Notes: a model not told the origin generated them from the letters alone. DNA of 60,468 bases from Sphingomonadaceae bacterium (GCA_947454135.1 CANGJI010000007.1:1-60468), one strand, 5' to 3'. Shown: positions 1-10,040, counted from the stretch's first letter. Program-made: numbers and translations.

Positions 1-3000
1 GTCAACTGGCGCAGGGCCGAACCGGGCGAAAAGGGCGAGATCGTCATTTCCGCCCCCTACCCCTATCTCGCCCGCACCATCTGGGGCGATGTCGAGAACT
101 TCCATGTCAAGGACGGCTCGGTTCAAGGCAACTGGAAGGGCGACGCCGGCCGCTGGGAGAACGGCTACTGGGGCCGCTGGCAAGGCGCATGGGCCTACAC
201 GCAGGGCGATTTCGCCATTGCGCATCCAGACGGCTCGTTCTCGTTCCATGGCCGCTCGGATGACGTCATCAACGTCTCGGGCCACCGAATGGGCACCGAG
301 GAAATCGAAGGCGCGGTCCTGCGCGACAAGGCGCTCGATCCGAACTCACCGGTCGGCAACGTCCTCGTCGTCGGCGCGCCGCACCGCGAGAAGGGGCTGA
401 CCCCGCTTGCCTTCGTCGTCCCCGTCGCGGGCCGCAAGCTGACCGAGGAAGACCGCCAGCGCCTGTTCAATCTCGTCCGCACCGAAAAGGGCGCGGTCGC
501 GGTACCAGCGGATTTCATCGAGGTCAGCCAGTTCCCCGAAACCCGCTCGGGCAAGTACATGCGCCGCATGGTCCGCGCGCTGGTCGAGGGCGGCGATCTG
601 GGTGACGTCACCACCCTGCGCAACCCGGAGAGCCTGACCGAACTCAAGACCGCGATCGACGCCTGGCAGCGCCAGCAGCGCCTGTCCGAAGAGCAATCGC
701 TGTTCGAGCGCTACCGCTACTTCCTCATTCAATACAATGCGGTAGCCCCCGGCAAGCGGGTCGCCACCGTCACCGTCACCAACCCGCCGGTCAACGCGCT
801 CAACGAACGCGCGATCGATGAACTCGTCATCGTGGTCGAGCATCTCAGCCGCAAGGATGATGTCGTCGCGGTCGTGTTCACTGGTGAGGGCACATCCTCG
901 TTCGTCGCCGGCGCAGACATCCGGCAGATGCTGGAGGAAATCCACAGCCACGACGAGGCGCTGGTCCTCCCCAACAATGCGCAGCTTGCTTTCCGCAAGA
1001 TCGAGCTGATGGGCAAACCGTGCATCGCTGCGGTCCAGGGCGTCGCGCTCGGCGGCGGCATGGAATTCGCGCTGGCGTGCCATGTCCGCGTGGCGGAGAC
1101 GACCGCGCGTTTCGGCCAGCCTGAAATCCGCCTGCGCCTGCTTCCCGGCTATGGCGGCACGCAGCGCCTGCCGCGCCTGCTGGCCGACCGCCACGGCGCG
1201 ACCGGCGTGCGCAATGCACTCGATCTGATCCTCGGCGGACGCAGCATTGATGCCGCGCAGGCGCAGGAGATCGGCCTTGTCGACGCCCTTGCCGAAGGGC
1301 ACCGCGATGCCCTCGCCGAAGCGCACGCCATGGTGCGCGATTGGGTGAAGCGCGGCGCTGATAGCCCGCTCGGCAAAGCCTTCGCCGCGCGCGAAGAAGC
1401 AACGATGGCCTGGGAAAAGCCTTCCACCGTCGATCTCGACGCCGTCCTCACCGACGATTTCCTCCAGCGCATCCTGCGCCAGCTCGATTGGGCCGGTCGT
1501 GGCACTGCCGGAGCGCGGGCGCTCGATGCCGTGCGCACCGGCCTTGCGTCCGGCATGTCCGCCGGTCTCGCCCGCGAGGCGGCACTGTTTGCCGAAGCGA
1601 TCATCGATCCCGAAGGCGGCAAGACCGGCATCCGCCAGTTCATGGACAAGGTCGCGCCCCCGCTTCCCGTCCGGCGCGATGGTGTGTGGATCGACAGCGA
1701 GCATGAGGTCCGCGCGGCCGAGCTCGAAGCCAATGGCGATCTGCTCCCCGTGGGCGCGCCGTTCTACCCCGGCGTCACCGCGATCCCGCCCTACCAGTAT
1801 GCGTTCGGCATTGCCCGCGATCCCGATACCGGCGCGCCCCGCTTCGGCCCGCCAGCCACGCATGAGCGCGAACTCATCGTCAAGGTGCCGGAGCCAGCAC
1901 CCAACGAAGCGCTGCTCTACATGCTCACCAGCGAGGTCAACTTCAACGACATCTGGGCGCTGACCGGCATTCCCGTCTCGCCCTTCGATGCGCACGAGGA
2001 AGACGTCCAGATCACCGGCTCGGGCGGCATTGCGCTCGTCGCGGCGCTGGGCAGCGAAACGCGCAGCGAAGGCCGCATCAAGGTTGGCGATCTCGTGACC
2101 GTCTATTCGGGCACCAACGATCTGCTCTCGCCAGCGGTCGGCAATGATCCGATGTTCGCGGACTTCTCGATCCAGGGCTACGAGACCGAGACGGGCAGCC
2201 ACGCACAGTTCCTGACGGTGCAGGCCCCCCAGATGCACAAGGTTCCGCCGAACCTCACGCTGGAACAGGCGGGCAGCTATGTGCTGAACCTCGGCACGAT
2301 CTCGCGCTGCCTGTTCACCACGCTGCAGATCGCGCCGGGCCGCACGCTCTTCGTCGAAGGCGCCGCCACCGGCACCGGCCTTGACGCCCTGCGGAGCTCG
2401 GTGCGCACCGGCCTGCAAGTGACCGGCCTTGTCTCCAGCCCGGACCGTGCCTCGTTCATCACCACCCAGCAGGGCGCGGTAGGCGCGATCAACCGCAAGG
2501 ACCCGCGCTTCGCCGATCTCTACACCACCGTGCCGGAAGACGCCGGCGAAGCACAGCGCTGGGAAGCTGCCGGTGCGCCGCTGGTGGAGGAGTACAAGGC
2601 GCTCAACGGCGGCAAGCTGGCCGACTACGTCGTCAGCCACGCCGGCGAGACCGCCTTCCCCCGAAGCTTCCAGCTCCTCGCCGAGAACGGCACGCTGGCA
2701 TTCTACGGCGCGTCCTCGGGCTATCACTTCAGCTTCATGGGCAAGCCCGGCGCGGCAAGCCCCGAAGAGATGCTGCGCCGCGCTGCCCTGCGCGGCGGTG
2801 AGGCGGTGCTAATCTACTACGGCCCCGGCTCCGACGCGCTGCTCGATGACATGGGCCTCGAGATCATCGAGGCCGCCCGCCGCTTCAACGCTCGCAGTGT
2901 TGTCGCGACGACCACCGACGGCCAGCGCGAGTTCCTCGGCTCGCTCGGCCTTGAAGACGCCATCGAAGGCATCGTCAGCCTCGAATCCATCCGCCGCCGC

Positions 3001-3600
3001 GAGGGCGACAACTTCCTCTGGCCCGACACGATGCCGCGCCTGCCCGATGCCAAGGCCGATATCGAGGTCTTCAAGGCAGCGGTTCGCGATTATCAGGACC
3101 GGGTGATGAAGCCCTTCGGCTCGGCCGTCGGCAAGATCCTGCGCTCGGCGGACAATCCGCGCGGCGCGCCGGATCTGGTGTTCGAGCGTACCGGGCAGGA
3201 CACGCTCGGCGTCTCGACCTCGTTGGTGAAGCCCTTCACCGGCCGCGTCGTGTTCGCCGAAGACCTGACCGGCAGCCGTTTCACCTTCTACGCGCCTCAG
3301 GTCTGGACCCGTCAGCGCAAGATCCTCATGCCCACCGCCTCGATCCTCGGCACGCACCTGTGCAATGCCTTCGAAGTCGCGCGCATGAACGACATGATCG
3401 CTGCGGGCCTCCTCGAAGTGACCGAGCCTGAAGTTGTCGGCTGGGACGGTCTGCCCGAAGCGCACCAGTCGATGTGGGACAACCGCCACTCCGGCGCGAC
3501 CTATGTCGTCAACCACGCCCTCCCCGCCATGGGCCTGCGCAGCCGCGATGCGTTGCTGGAGGCTTGGGCAGTGCAAGAAGCGGAGGCTCCGCATGAGTAG
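1..3600 (+). CDS. pcs: Propionyl-CoA synthase (trifunctional), 5' end outside the window
   Basis: The frame is open from base 1, so this is the C-terminal 1199 residues of a larger protein; known Pcs is about 1800 residues. Domains in order: the end of an acyl-CoA synthetase with an A8-type motif (GRSDDVINVSGHR, fragment residue 84 on) and the catalytic lysine in SGKYMRR (K185); an enoyl-CoA hydratase (about 235-470) with the GVALGGGMEFA oxyanion loop and both catalytic glutamates (GGMEF, QPEIR); and a medium-chain reductase (about 600-1190) related to crotonyl-CoA reductases, with a nucleotide loop near 780. In the known enzyme these convert 3-hydroxypropionate via 3-hydroxypropionyl-CoA and acrylyl-CoA to propionyl-CoA, using ATP and NADPH. 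The next gene makes its substrate. The fusion order is distinctive, so the call is strong even without the N-terminus. Confidence 0.93.
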   Translation, partial: VNWRRAEPGEKGEIVISAPYPYLARTIWGDVENFHVKDGSVQGNWKGDAGRWENGYWGRWQGAWAYTQGDFAIAHPDGSFSFHGRSDDVINVSGHRMGTEEIEGAVLRDKALDPNSPVGNVLVVGAPHREKGLTPLAFVVPVAGRKLTEEDRQRLFNLVRTEKGAVAVPADFIEVSQFPETRSGKYMRRMVRALVEGGDLGDVTTLRNPESLTELKTAIDAWQRQQRLSEEQSLFERYRYFLIQYNAVAPGKRVATVTVTNPPVNALNERAIDELVIVVEHLSRKDDVVAVVFTGEGTSSFVAGADIRQMLEEIHSHDEALVLPNNAQLAFRKIELMGKPCIAAVQGVALGGGMEFALACHVRVAETTARFGQPEIRLRLLPGYGGTQRLPRLLADRHGATGVRNALDLILGGRSIDAAQAQEIGLVDALAEGHRDALAEAHAMVRDWVKRGADSPLGKAFAAREEATMAWEKPSTVDLDAVLTDDFLQRILRQLDWAGRGTAGARALDAVRTGLASGMSAGLAREAALFAEAIIDPEGGKTGIRQFMDKVAPPLPVRRDGVWIDSEHEVRAAELEANGDLLPVGAPFYPGVTAIPPYQYAFGIARDPDTGAPRFGPPATHERELIVKVPEPAPNEALLYMLTSEVNFNDIWALTGIPVSPFDAHEEDVQITGSGGIALVAALGSETRSEGRIKVGDLVTVYSGTNDLLSPAVGNDPMFADFSIQGYETETGSHAQFLTVQAPQMHKVPPNLTLEQAGSYVLNLGTISRCLFTTLQIAPGRTLFVEGAATGTGLDALRSSVRTGLQVTGLVSSPDRASFITTQQGAVGAINRKDPRFADLYTTVPEDAGEAQRWEAAGAPLVEEYKALNGGKLADYVVSHAGETAFPRSFQLLAENGTLAFYGASSGYHFSFMGKPGAASPEEMLRRAALRGGEAVLIYYGPGSDALLDDMGLEIIEAARRFNARSVVATTTDGQREFLGSLGLEDAIEGIVSLESIRRREGDNFLWPDTMPRLPDAKADIEVFKAAVRDYQDRVMKPFGSAVGKILRSADNPRGAPDLVFERTGQDTLGVSTSLVKPFTGRVVFAEDLTGSRFTFYAPQVWTRQRKILMPTASILGTHLCNAFEVARMNDMIAAGLLEVTEPEVVGWDGLPEAHQSMWDNRHSGATYVVNHALPAMGLRSRDALLEAWAVQEAEAPHE

Positions 3601-3707
3601 ACCAACCTCGCCGCATTAGCGCGGCACCACCTCCAGGCTGCCCTCCCCAGGCCAGATTCCACCTCAATCCAGCGCAGCACTTCGCGCGCATTCTTCAGGA
3701 GAGTGAC

Positions 3708-6700
3708 ATGGCCAAGGCAAAGACCATCGATCCCGCACCGCAAGCCACGACTGCTGCAACCGGCCGCCTCGCCGGCAAGATCGCCCTCGTAACCGGCGCT
3801 GCCGGCAATCTCGGCGGCTACATCGTGCGCCACTACCTCGCCGAGGGCGCCACCGTCGTCATGACCGGCCGCACCGAGGCCCGGCTCGAAGCCGCCGCAG
3901 AGGCAATGCGCGCCGCCAGCAGTGTCGATGCTTCGCGCCTCGCCACGGTCATCCTTGATGGTGGCAACCCGCAATCGGTGCGCGATGCCGTGGCGGATGT
4001 GGTCCGCCGCTTTGGCCGTATCGACATCCTCGTCAACAATGCCGGTTCCGCCGGCCCCAAGCAGCCCATCGAGCAGCTTCCGTTTGACGAGGACGAGCTT
4101 GCCGCCCTCCAGAAGCGCGGCGCCAACGATACCGAGACCGTCCCCGCCGCCATGCGCAACATCTTCGGTGTCGCGTGGAACCTTGCCCGCACGGTCGCCG
4201 CGGCGATGCCCGAGGGCGGCTCGATCATCAACGTCTCGACGATCTTCTCGCGCACGCCCTACTATGCCCGCGCTGCCTACGTCGTCCCCAAGGCGGCGAT
4301 GAACGCATGGTCGCGCGAACTCTCGCTCGAACTCGGCCCCCGCGGCATTCGCGTCAATCTCGTCTTCCCCGGCCCGATCGAAAGCGAGCGCATCCGCACC
4401 GTGTTCGCCGCAATGGACAAGATGCGCGGCGACGAGGACGGCACCACCGCGAACACCTTCTTCGACATGATGTCGCTGGAACGCAGCACCGGCGGCGCGC
4501 CCAAGGCCAAGACCTTCCCCGTTCCGGACGACATCGCAACGACCTGCGTGTTTCTCGGCAGCGACGAATCCAGCGCCTACAACGGCCACGATTTCGAAGT
4601 GACCCACGGCATGACCGTGCGCAAGGAGGAGCGCGCGACCTACCTCGCCCGCCCGACCATGCGCTCGATGGATGGCGCTGGCCTCGCGATCCTGATCGTC
4701 GCCGGGGAGAACTGGGAAGAAGCGCTCGAAATCGCCAAGATCCAGATCGCTTGCGGCACCAGCGTGCTGCTCGGCGTGCCGCGCCAGGCCGACGTCGCCA
4801 TCGCGCAGGCCCGCGCCAAGGCGGAAGGCATTGGTGAAGCGCTCACCATCGTGCGTTTCAACCGCACCGAGCCCGCGACCATCGAAGCCGCGCTCACCGC
4901 CTACACCGAGAGCAACACGCCGATCACCGGCGCGATCTTCCTGCCCGTGTTCGGCCCCGGCGAATTCGGCGGCCGCCTCGTCGATGCCGAGGATGACATG
5001 ATCGACACCTTCATGGATGTCGAACTCGTCGGCGCGATGGCGCTTGCGCGCACGCTCAGCCGCTACTGGAAGCGCCACGGATCGCTGCTTCAGGCCCCGC
5101 GCTTCATCTTCATGTCCAACGCCAGCGACGGCAAGGACAACGTCTATGCCAACGTGCTGCGCGCCGCGATCGAGCAGCTCATCCGCATCTGGCGTGACGA
5201 AAGCGAAATCGATGTCGCCCACGGACGCCGCCGTCAGGGCGAGTGGGGCAACCAGATCGTGCGCTTCACCAATGCCGAAAGCGAATGCACCCGCTTTGCC
5301 GCCGGGCACGCCGCGCGCGTGCTGATCAAGGAAAGCAAGATCGCCGAAGTCACGCTCTACGTGCCGCGCAGCATTGGCGAGGCGACGGGCGCGCGCAAGG
5401 CGATGGCGGGCTTCAGCGAAAACATCACCGGCCTGCACCTCGGCAAGGTAGCGCTGATCACCGGCGGTTCGGCCGGCATCGGGGGGCAGGTCGCGCGCCT
5501 CCTCGCCCTTGCTGGCGGCAAGGTCATGATGGTCGCGCGCCGCGAAAGCGAACTGGCGGTTGCCCGTGCGCGGATCGTCAGCGAGCTTGAGGATATCGGC
5601 TTCGCCGGGGTCGAGCGCCGTGTCCAGACCATGGCCGGGATGGACGTCAGCAACCTCGACAGCCTCAAGGCTGCGGTCGATGCCACGATCAAGGCCTTCG
5701 GGCGGATCGACTACCTCATCAACAACGCCGGCGTTGCGGGCGCGGAAGAGATGGTCGTCGACATGAGCGTCGATGCCTGGAACTATACGCTCGACGCGAA
5801 CCTGATCTCGAACTTCATCCTCATGCACCACGTCGTGCCGCTGATGAAGGCGCAAGGTTCGGGCTACGTGCTCAACGTCTCGTCCTACTTCGGCGGCGAG
5901 AAGTACCTCGCGGTCGCCTACCCCAACCGCGCTGACTATGCCGTCTCCAAGTCCGGCCAGCGCGCGATGGTGGAATCGATGGCGCGCTACCTCGGGCCGG
6001 AAGTGCAGTTCAACGCGATTGCCCCCGGCCCCGTCGATGGTGACCGCCTTGCCGGCACCGGCGGCAAGCCCGGCCTGTTCGAGCGGCGCGGCAAGCTGAT
6101 CCTTGCCAACAAGCGGCTCAACGCCATCCATGCGGCGGCAGTGAAGTCCCTGCGACGGGGCGTGCGCGTTGAGGCGCTACTCAGCCGCCTTGCCCGCAAC
6201 GACACCGTCCGCATGTCGCACGATACCAACAACCCGCGCGAAATCCGTGAGCTGGCCCTCGCCTGCGCGCGCGAGGGTGACGGCGTGTGCACCTGGGACC
6301 GCTACCTGATGACACCGGACATCGCGGCCAAGCTCGTCAGCCGCCTGCGCGGCGCGGGCTACTTCCTCGACAGCCCGGAGTGGGCGGAGCGTCCGGACAC
6401 GCCCGAAGACAACCGCGACTGGCTGCTCAAGACCCCGCCGGAAGACGAGCCCTTCCTCCCCGGTGACAAGATCGCGGTCGAGGCCAAGAAGGTCGGCACC
6501 GGCGTGCTTTCGCAGCTCTTCCTCGGCAAGATGCCGACCGAGACCGACGTGGCACAGGCGACTGTGTTCTTCCTCGCCGACCGCGCCGTTTCGGGCGAGA
6601 CGTTCATGCCCTCGGGCGGTCTCAGCGTCGAGCGTTCGACTACCGAGCGCGAGCTGTTCGGCAGTCCCAAGCAGGAACGGCTCGATCAGATGCGCGGGCG

Positions 6701-7406
6701 CACCGTGTGGATGATCGGCGAGCACCTCACCGACTATCTCGCCGAGACCGCGCGCCAGTTCATCGCCGATTGCCACGTTGCGCGCGTGGTGATGATGACG
6801 GGGAGCGAAGCGGGCTACACCGCGGTCAAGGACCAGCTCGACGATATCGAGAACCCGCCGGTGGAGTATGTCGCACTCGATGGCGGCATCGAAGCGGCCA
6901 TGGACGAAGCAATCCGCCGCTGGGGACACCCGACGACCATTGTCTCGACGCCGATGCAGCCGCTCCCCAACCGCCTGTTCGCGACCGACGCGCTGCTGAA
7001 CCCGGAGGAATTCCGCAGTCTGGTAAAGGACAACCTGACCAATCATTTCCGCGTCGCCCGCAAGGCCTCGCTCTATGATGATTGCCAGCTCGTTCTCGTC
7101 TCGCCCGATGTGCCGATGGGCGACAAGAGCCCGGCCTTTGCGCTCGCCAACTTCATCAAGACGACGCTGCATTCGTTCACCGCCACGCTTGCGGTGGAGA
7201 ACGAGCGCCTCGTCCACGGCGCGCCGGTCAACCAGATCAACCTCACCCGCCGCGTCCGTTCGGAAGAACCGCGCGATCTCGATGAGCATCTGGAAGAAGT
7301 GAAGCGCTTCGCCCGCGCCGTGCTCCTTGTCGGCACCCCTCTCCCGGATGCCGAGGATTCGCGCTATCGTGCGCGCATCTATCGCGGGATGTCGATGACG
7401 GTCTGA
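3708..7406 (+). CDS. mcr: Malonyl-CoA reductase, bifunctional (two SDR halves)
   Basis: 1232 residues, close to the roughly 1220 of the Chloroflexus enzyme. The N-terminal SDR has the nucleotide motif VTGAAGNLGG (near 30) and a YVVPK active site; in the characterised enzyme this half reduces malonate semialdehyde to 3-hydroxypropionate. The C-terminal half begins near residue 580 with ITGGSAGIGG and has YAVSK; it reduces malonyl-CoA to malonate semialdehyde. Both catalytic Tyr/Lys pairs are intact. The reaction uses two NADPH per malonyl-CoA. A CAGGAG ribosome site precedes the start. It sits 107 bases after pcs and 15 bases before accA, so the three probably form one operon feeding acetyl-CoA to propionyl-CoA. 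The only realistic alternative would be another tandem SDR, which length and context argue against. Confidence 0.95.
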   Translation: MAKAKTIDPAPQATTAATGRLAGKIALVTGAAGNLGGYIVRHYLAEGATVVMTGRTEARLEAAAEAMRAASSVDASRLATVILDGGNPQSVRDAVADVVRRFGRIDILVNNAGSAGPKQPIEQLPFDEDELAALQKRGANDTETVPAAMRNIFGVAWNLARTVAAAMPEGGSIINVSTIFSRTPYYARAAYVVPKAAMNAWSRELSLELGPRGIRVNLVFPGPIESERIRTVFAAMDKMRGDEDGTTANTFFDMMSLERSTGGAPKAKTFPVPDDIATTCVFLGSDESSAYNGHDFEVTHGMTVRKEERATYLARPTMRSMDGAGLAILIVAGENWEEALEIAKIQIACGTSVLLGVPRQADVAIAQARAKAEGIGEALTIVRFNRTEPATIEAALTAYTESNTPITGAIFLPVFGPGEFGGRLVDAEDDMIDTFMDVELVGAMALARTLSRYWKRHGSLLQAPRFIFMSNASDGKDNVYANVLRAAIEQLIRIWRDESEIDVAHGRRRQGEWGNQIVRFTNAESECTRFAAGHAARVLIKESKIAEVTLYVPRSIGEATGARKAMAGFSENITGLHLGKVALITGGSAGIGGQVARLLALAGGKVMMVARRESELAVARARIVSELEDIGFAGVERRVQTMAGMDVSNLDSLKAAVDATIKAFGRIDYLINNAGVAGAEEMVVDMSVDAWNYTLDANLISNFILMHHVVPLMKAQGSGYVLNVSSYFGGEKYLAVAYPNRADYAVSKSGQRAMVESMARYLGPEVQFNAIAPGPVDGDRLAGTGGKPGLFERRGKLILANKRLNAIHAAAVKSLRRGVRVEALLSRLARNDTVRMSHDTNNPREIRELALACAREGDGVCTWDRYLMTPDIAAKLVSRLRGAGYFLDSPEWAERPDTPEDNRDWLLKTPPEDEPFLPGDKIAVEAKKVGTGVLSQLFLGKMPTETDVAQATVFFLADRAVSGETFMPSGGLSVERSTTERELFGSPKQERLDQMRGRTVWMIGEHLTDYLAETARQFIADCHVARVVMMTGSEAGYTAVKDQLDDIENPPVEYVALDGGIEAAMDEAIRRWGHPTTIVSTPMQPLPNRLFATDALLNPEEFRSLVKDNLTNHFRVARKASLYDDCQLVLVSPDVPMGDKSPAFALANFIKTTLHSFTATLAVENERLVHGAPVNQINLTRRVRSEEPRDLDEHLEEVKRFARAVLLVGTPLPDAEDSRYRARIYRGMSMTV

Positions 7407-7421
7407 CGGGTTTTTTGGCTG

Positions 7422-8351
7422 ATGGAATACCTCTCGTTCGAAAAGCCGATCGAAGCCCTCGCGAAGCGCGCCGCCGCGCTGCGCGAGGGCGGAGGCGGCG
7501 AAGCCGAAGCCTTGATGCTCGACGAGCGGGCACATCGCCAGCTGGCCGATATCTATGCGCATCTGACACCGTGGCAGCGCACGCAGGTCGCGCGCCATCC
7601 CTCGCGGCCGCACTTCGTGCATTACATTCAAGGCCTGTTCGAAGAATTCCTGCCGCTGGGCGGAGACCGGCTCTACGGCAACGATCAGGCGATCATCGGC
7701 GGCTTTGCGCGGCTCGGCGGGCGTCCGGTCATGGTCATCGGCCATGCCAAGGGCGAAGACACGACCTCGCGCCTGCGGCACAATTTCGGCATGGCGCGGC
7801 CTGAAGGCTACCGCAAGGCGATCCGCCTGATGGACATTGCCGACCGCTTCGGCCTGCCCGTCATCACGCTGGTCGATACGCCCGGCGCCTTCCCCGGCGT
7901 CGATGCCGAAGCGCGGGGGCAGGCTGAAGCCATCGCCCGCAGCACCGAAAAGTGCCTCGAGATCGGTGTCCCGCTGGTGGCGGTGATTGTCGGCGAAGGC
8001 GGTTCAGGCGGCGCGGTCGCGCTGGCCAGCGCCAACCGCGTGCTGATGCTGGAACATTCGGTCTATTCGGTGATCTCGCCCGAAGGCTGCGCCTCGATCC
8101 TCTGGCGCGGCAACGACCGCGCACCTGATGCCGCCGAAGCGATGAAGATGACCGCGCCCGATCTGATGCAACTCGGCGTGATCCACCGCGTGATCTACGA
8201 ACCCGTCGGCGGCGCTCACCGCAACCATGCCGAGACGATCAAGCGTCTCGGCACCGCGCTGCGCACCGAGCTTGACGACCTGGCCTCGCTCACCGCAGAC
8301 GAACTGCGCGAGGAGCGATGGGCGTTCTTCATGAAGCTGGGTTCGATCTGA
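7422..8351 (+). CDS. accA: Acetyl-CoA carboxylase carboxyltransferase subunit alpha
   Basis: 309 residues, typical for AccA. The N-terminus ([11 protein letters not shown]), the HPSRPHF segment and the crotonase-fold core ([42 protein letters not shown]) match the family. AccA pairs with AccD to transfer carboxyl from biotinyl-AccB to acetyl-CoA, making malonyl-CoA in the cytoplasm. It follows mcr by 15 bases without an obvious ribosome site, so translation may depend on mcr. The product is the substrate of Mcr, so placement here looks functional. accD, accB and accC are not in the window. Whether this is the only accA of the genome or a pathway-dedicated copy cannot be told from here. Confidence 0.93.
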   Translation: MEYLSFEKPIEALAKRAAALREGGGGEAEALMLDERAHRQLADIYAHLTPWQRTQVARHPSRPHFVHYIQGLFEEFLPLGGDRLYGNDQAIIGGFARLGGRPVMVIGHAKGEDTTSRLRHNFGMARPEGYRKAIRLMDIADRFGLPVITLVDTPGAFPGVDAEARGQAEAIARSTEKCLEIGVPLVAVIVGEGGSGGAVALASANRVLMLEHSVYSVISPEGCASILWRGNDRAPDAAEAMKMTAPDLMQLGVIHRVIYEPVGGAHRNHAETIKRLGTALRTELDDLASLTADELREERWAFFMKLGSI

Positions 8352-8355
8352 AGCG

Positions 8356-8742
8356 ATGACGTCAGGCCCGATCGAGAACGAGCGCGATAACCGCGAGGTT
8401 CTCCATGCCATGCGCGGCGGCCCCGGCAGCGTCACCCTGCGACACTTCCGCTTTGACGGCAAAGGCGCGCCTACGCGCTTCCTGATACTCGAGATTCCGC
8501 CCGGCGCCGCCGAAGGCAGCCACATCCACTATGCTGACGATCGCAACGGCACCGGAGCCTACGAGGAGTTTTACTACGTCATCTCCGGGCGCGGCCTCGC
8601 TACGCTGGGCGACGAGACATATGCGGTGGGTACCGGCGACTACTGGCACGCGCCGCTCGATGTGGCGCGCGGCCTAGCCAATGCGGATCCGGTGGAGCCG
8701 CTCAAGGTCCACCTGACGGTAGTGCTGCGGGATCCGGTCTAG
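8356..8742 (+). CDS. Cupin-domain protein
   Basis: 128-residue single-domain cupin. The first cupin motif is visible as [27 protein letters not shown] and the second around GDYWHAP, giving likely metal ligands of the His/His/Glu/His type. Such small cupins bind metals or small ligands and serve as isomerases, dioxygenases or stability factors; nothing here fixes the substrate. It starts 4 bases after accA and is probably translated with it. No link with the 3-hydroxypropionate enzymes is known to me. Confidence 0.7.
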   Translation: MTSGPIENERDNREVLHAMRGGPGSVTLRHFRFDGKGAPTRFLILEIPPGAAEGSHIHYADDRNGTGAYEEFYYVISGRGLATLGDETYAVGTGDYWHAPLDVARGLANADPVEPLKVHLTVVLRDPV

Positions 8743-8744
8743 AG

Positions 8745-8902
8745 CGCATCGGAGACCGTATCCGCGATGGCTTTCGCCCGTTCCCCGAAAGCTGGGCGGC
8801 TGGCTGGACGAGAACTATGTCTTCGGCACGGGAAGCCCCGAAACGCTGCGCCGCGCATGGCAGGCTGCGACCGGCCTTGAGCCGCCCTCTCCCCTCGCCT
8901 AA
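8745..8902 (+). pseudogene. Remnant of the 3' end of an unidentified gene
   Basis: After the cupin stop the sequence still looks coding. One frame reads [17 protein letters not shown], and after a +1/-1 shift near 8805 another reads [20 protein letters not shown] and ends at the TAA at 8900-8902. Codon choice (C/G third positions) matches that of real genes nearby. There is no start codon with a ribosome site. This is most simply a decayed gene tail; I do not recognise the parent family. A chance open stretch in high-GC DNA cannot be excluded. Confidence 0.35.
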
Positions 8903-8925
8903 GCGAGGGTCGGCCCTGAAAGGGC
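8892..8925. repeat. Two adjacent short hairpins
   Basis: CCCTCGC (8892-8898) pairs with GCGAGGG (8903-8909) around a 4-base loop, and GCCCT (8913-8917) pairs with AGGGC (8921-8925) around GAA. They sit between the gene remnant and the PLP-enzyme gene. They resemble bacterial REP-like elements or a terminator lacking a T-run. Only one copy is seen here. Confidence 0.4.
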
Positions 8926-8945
8926 AGCGACGGAGATTGGCGGTA

Positions 8946-10037
8946 ATGCAGGCACGGCCAGATCAAGCCAAACTTGATCAATCCTGGGTCCACTGGGCCA
9001 TCGGACGGATCGAGGCTGATTACGCCCGCTCGGCCGATACGCATTTGCTGCCCGTACCGCTTCCCGCGCTGCCCGGCATCGCCATCTACCTCAAGGACGA
9101 GAGCAGCCACCCCACCGGCAGTCTCAAGCACCGCCTCGCGCGCTCGCTGTTTCTCCATGCGCTGTGCAGTGGCTGGATCGGGCCGGATACGACAGTGGTC
9201 GAGGCCTCCTCGGGCTCCACCGCCGTATCCGAAGCCTATTTTGCGCGGATGCTCGGCCTGCCGTTCATCGCGGTCATCCCTGAGCGCACCGCGCGCGAGA
9301 AGATTGCGGCGATCGAAGCGCTTGGCGGCACTTGCCACGGCGTCGCCGATCCCGGCACAGTCCATGCCGTCGCAGCGCGGATCGCGGCCGAGTGCCGCGG
9401 GCACCATATCGACCAGTTCACCTTTGCCGAGCGGGCGACCGACTGGCGCGGCAACAACAACATTGCCGAGAGCATCTTCACGCAGATGCGCCGCGAACCC
9501 CATCCGGTGCCGACATGGATCGTCTGCGGCGCTGGCACGGGCGGCACATCGGCGACGATTGGCCGATTCCTGAGGTACTATCGCCATCCCACGCGGCTGT
9601 GCCTTGCCGATCCGGCCTCATCCGCTTTCCACCGCCACTGGCAGGACCGCACGCAAAGCGCCGGCAGCGGCGAGCCGTGTCATATCGAGGGCATCGGCCG
9701 CCCGCGCGTCGAAGCATCATTCGTCCCCAGCGTCATCGACCGCGCCGAAGTGGTGACCGACCGCGCCTCCATCGGTGCCGCACGCGCGCTGTCCCGCCAT
9801 CTCGGACGGCGCGTCGGCGGCTCGACCGGCACCAACCTCGTCGCCTGCGCGCGCATCGCCGCCGAAATGTCCGCACGCGGGGAAGATGGCGCCATCGTCT
9901 CGATCCTGTGCGATTCGGGTGAGCGCTATGCCTCGACCCTCTACAGCGACGATTGGCTGGCGGCGCAGGGCCTCGATGTCAGTGCCGACGAAGCGCGGAT
10001 GGCGCGGTTTCTGGCCGAAGGCTGCTGGCAGGATTGA
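8946..10037 (+). CDS. PLP-dependent cysteine synthase/desulfhydrase-family enzyme
   Basis: 363 residues of the fold-type II (cysteine synthase / cystathionine beta-synthase) family. The PLP lysine is K61 in TGSLKHR, followed by a substrate loop SSGSTA and the glycine-rich phosphate loop [12 protein letters not shown]. The C-terminal region ([17 protein letters not shown]) is typical of the Cds1-type cysteine desulfhydrase branch rather than CysK. The ATG at 8946 with an upstream GGAG was chosen because an upstream in-frame extension has no domain content. Reaction could be cysteine desulfhydration or a beta-replacement. It converges on the VOC gene with a 3-base gap. Confidence 0.8.
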   Translation: MQARPDQAKLDQSWVHWAIGRIEADYARSADTHLLPVPLPALPGIAIYLKDESSHPTGSLKHRLARSLFLHALCSGWIGPDTTVVEASSGSTAVSEAYFARMLGLPFIAVIPERTAREKIAAIEALGGTCHGVADPGTVHAVAARIAAECRGHHIDQFTFAERATDWRGNNNIAESIFTQMRREPHPVPTWIVCGAGTGGTSATIGRFLRYYRHPTRLCLADPASSAFHRHWQDRTQSAGSGEPCHIEGIGRPRVEASFVPSVIDRAEVVTDRASIGAARALSRHLGRRVGGSTGTNLVACARIAAEMSARGEDGAIVSILCDSGERYASTLYSDDWLAAQGLDVSADEARMARFLAEGCWQD

Positions 10038-10040
10038 TCC

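Noticed and set aside
346..7781. Very long open frames on the minus strand opposite pcs and mcr (for example 346-2727, 3501-6131, 6177-7781)
   Set aside because: They are antisense shadows of high-GC coding sequence; low-complexity His/Asp/Arg-rich translations without any family motif.
1..8351. A complete autotrophic 3-hydroxypropionate bicycle
   Set aside because: Only the acetyl-CoA to propionyl-CoA part is present; none of the glyoxylate or citramalate enzymes is in the window.
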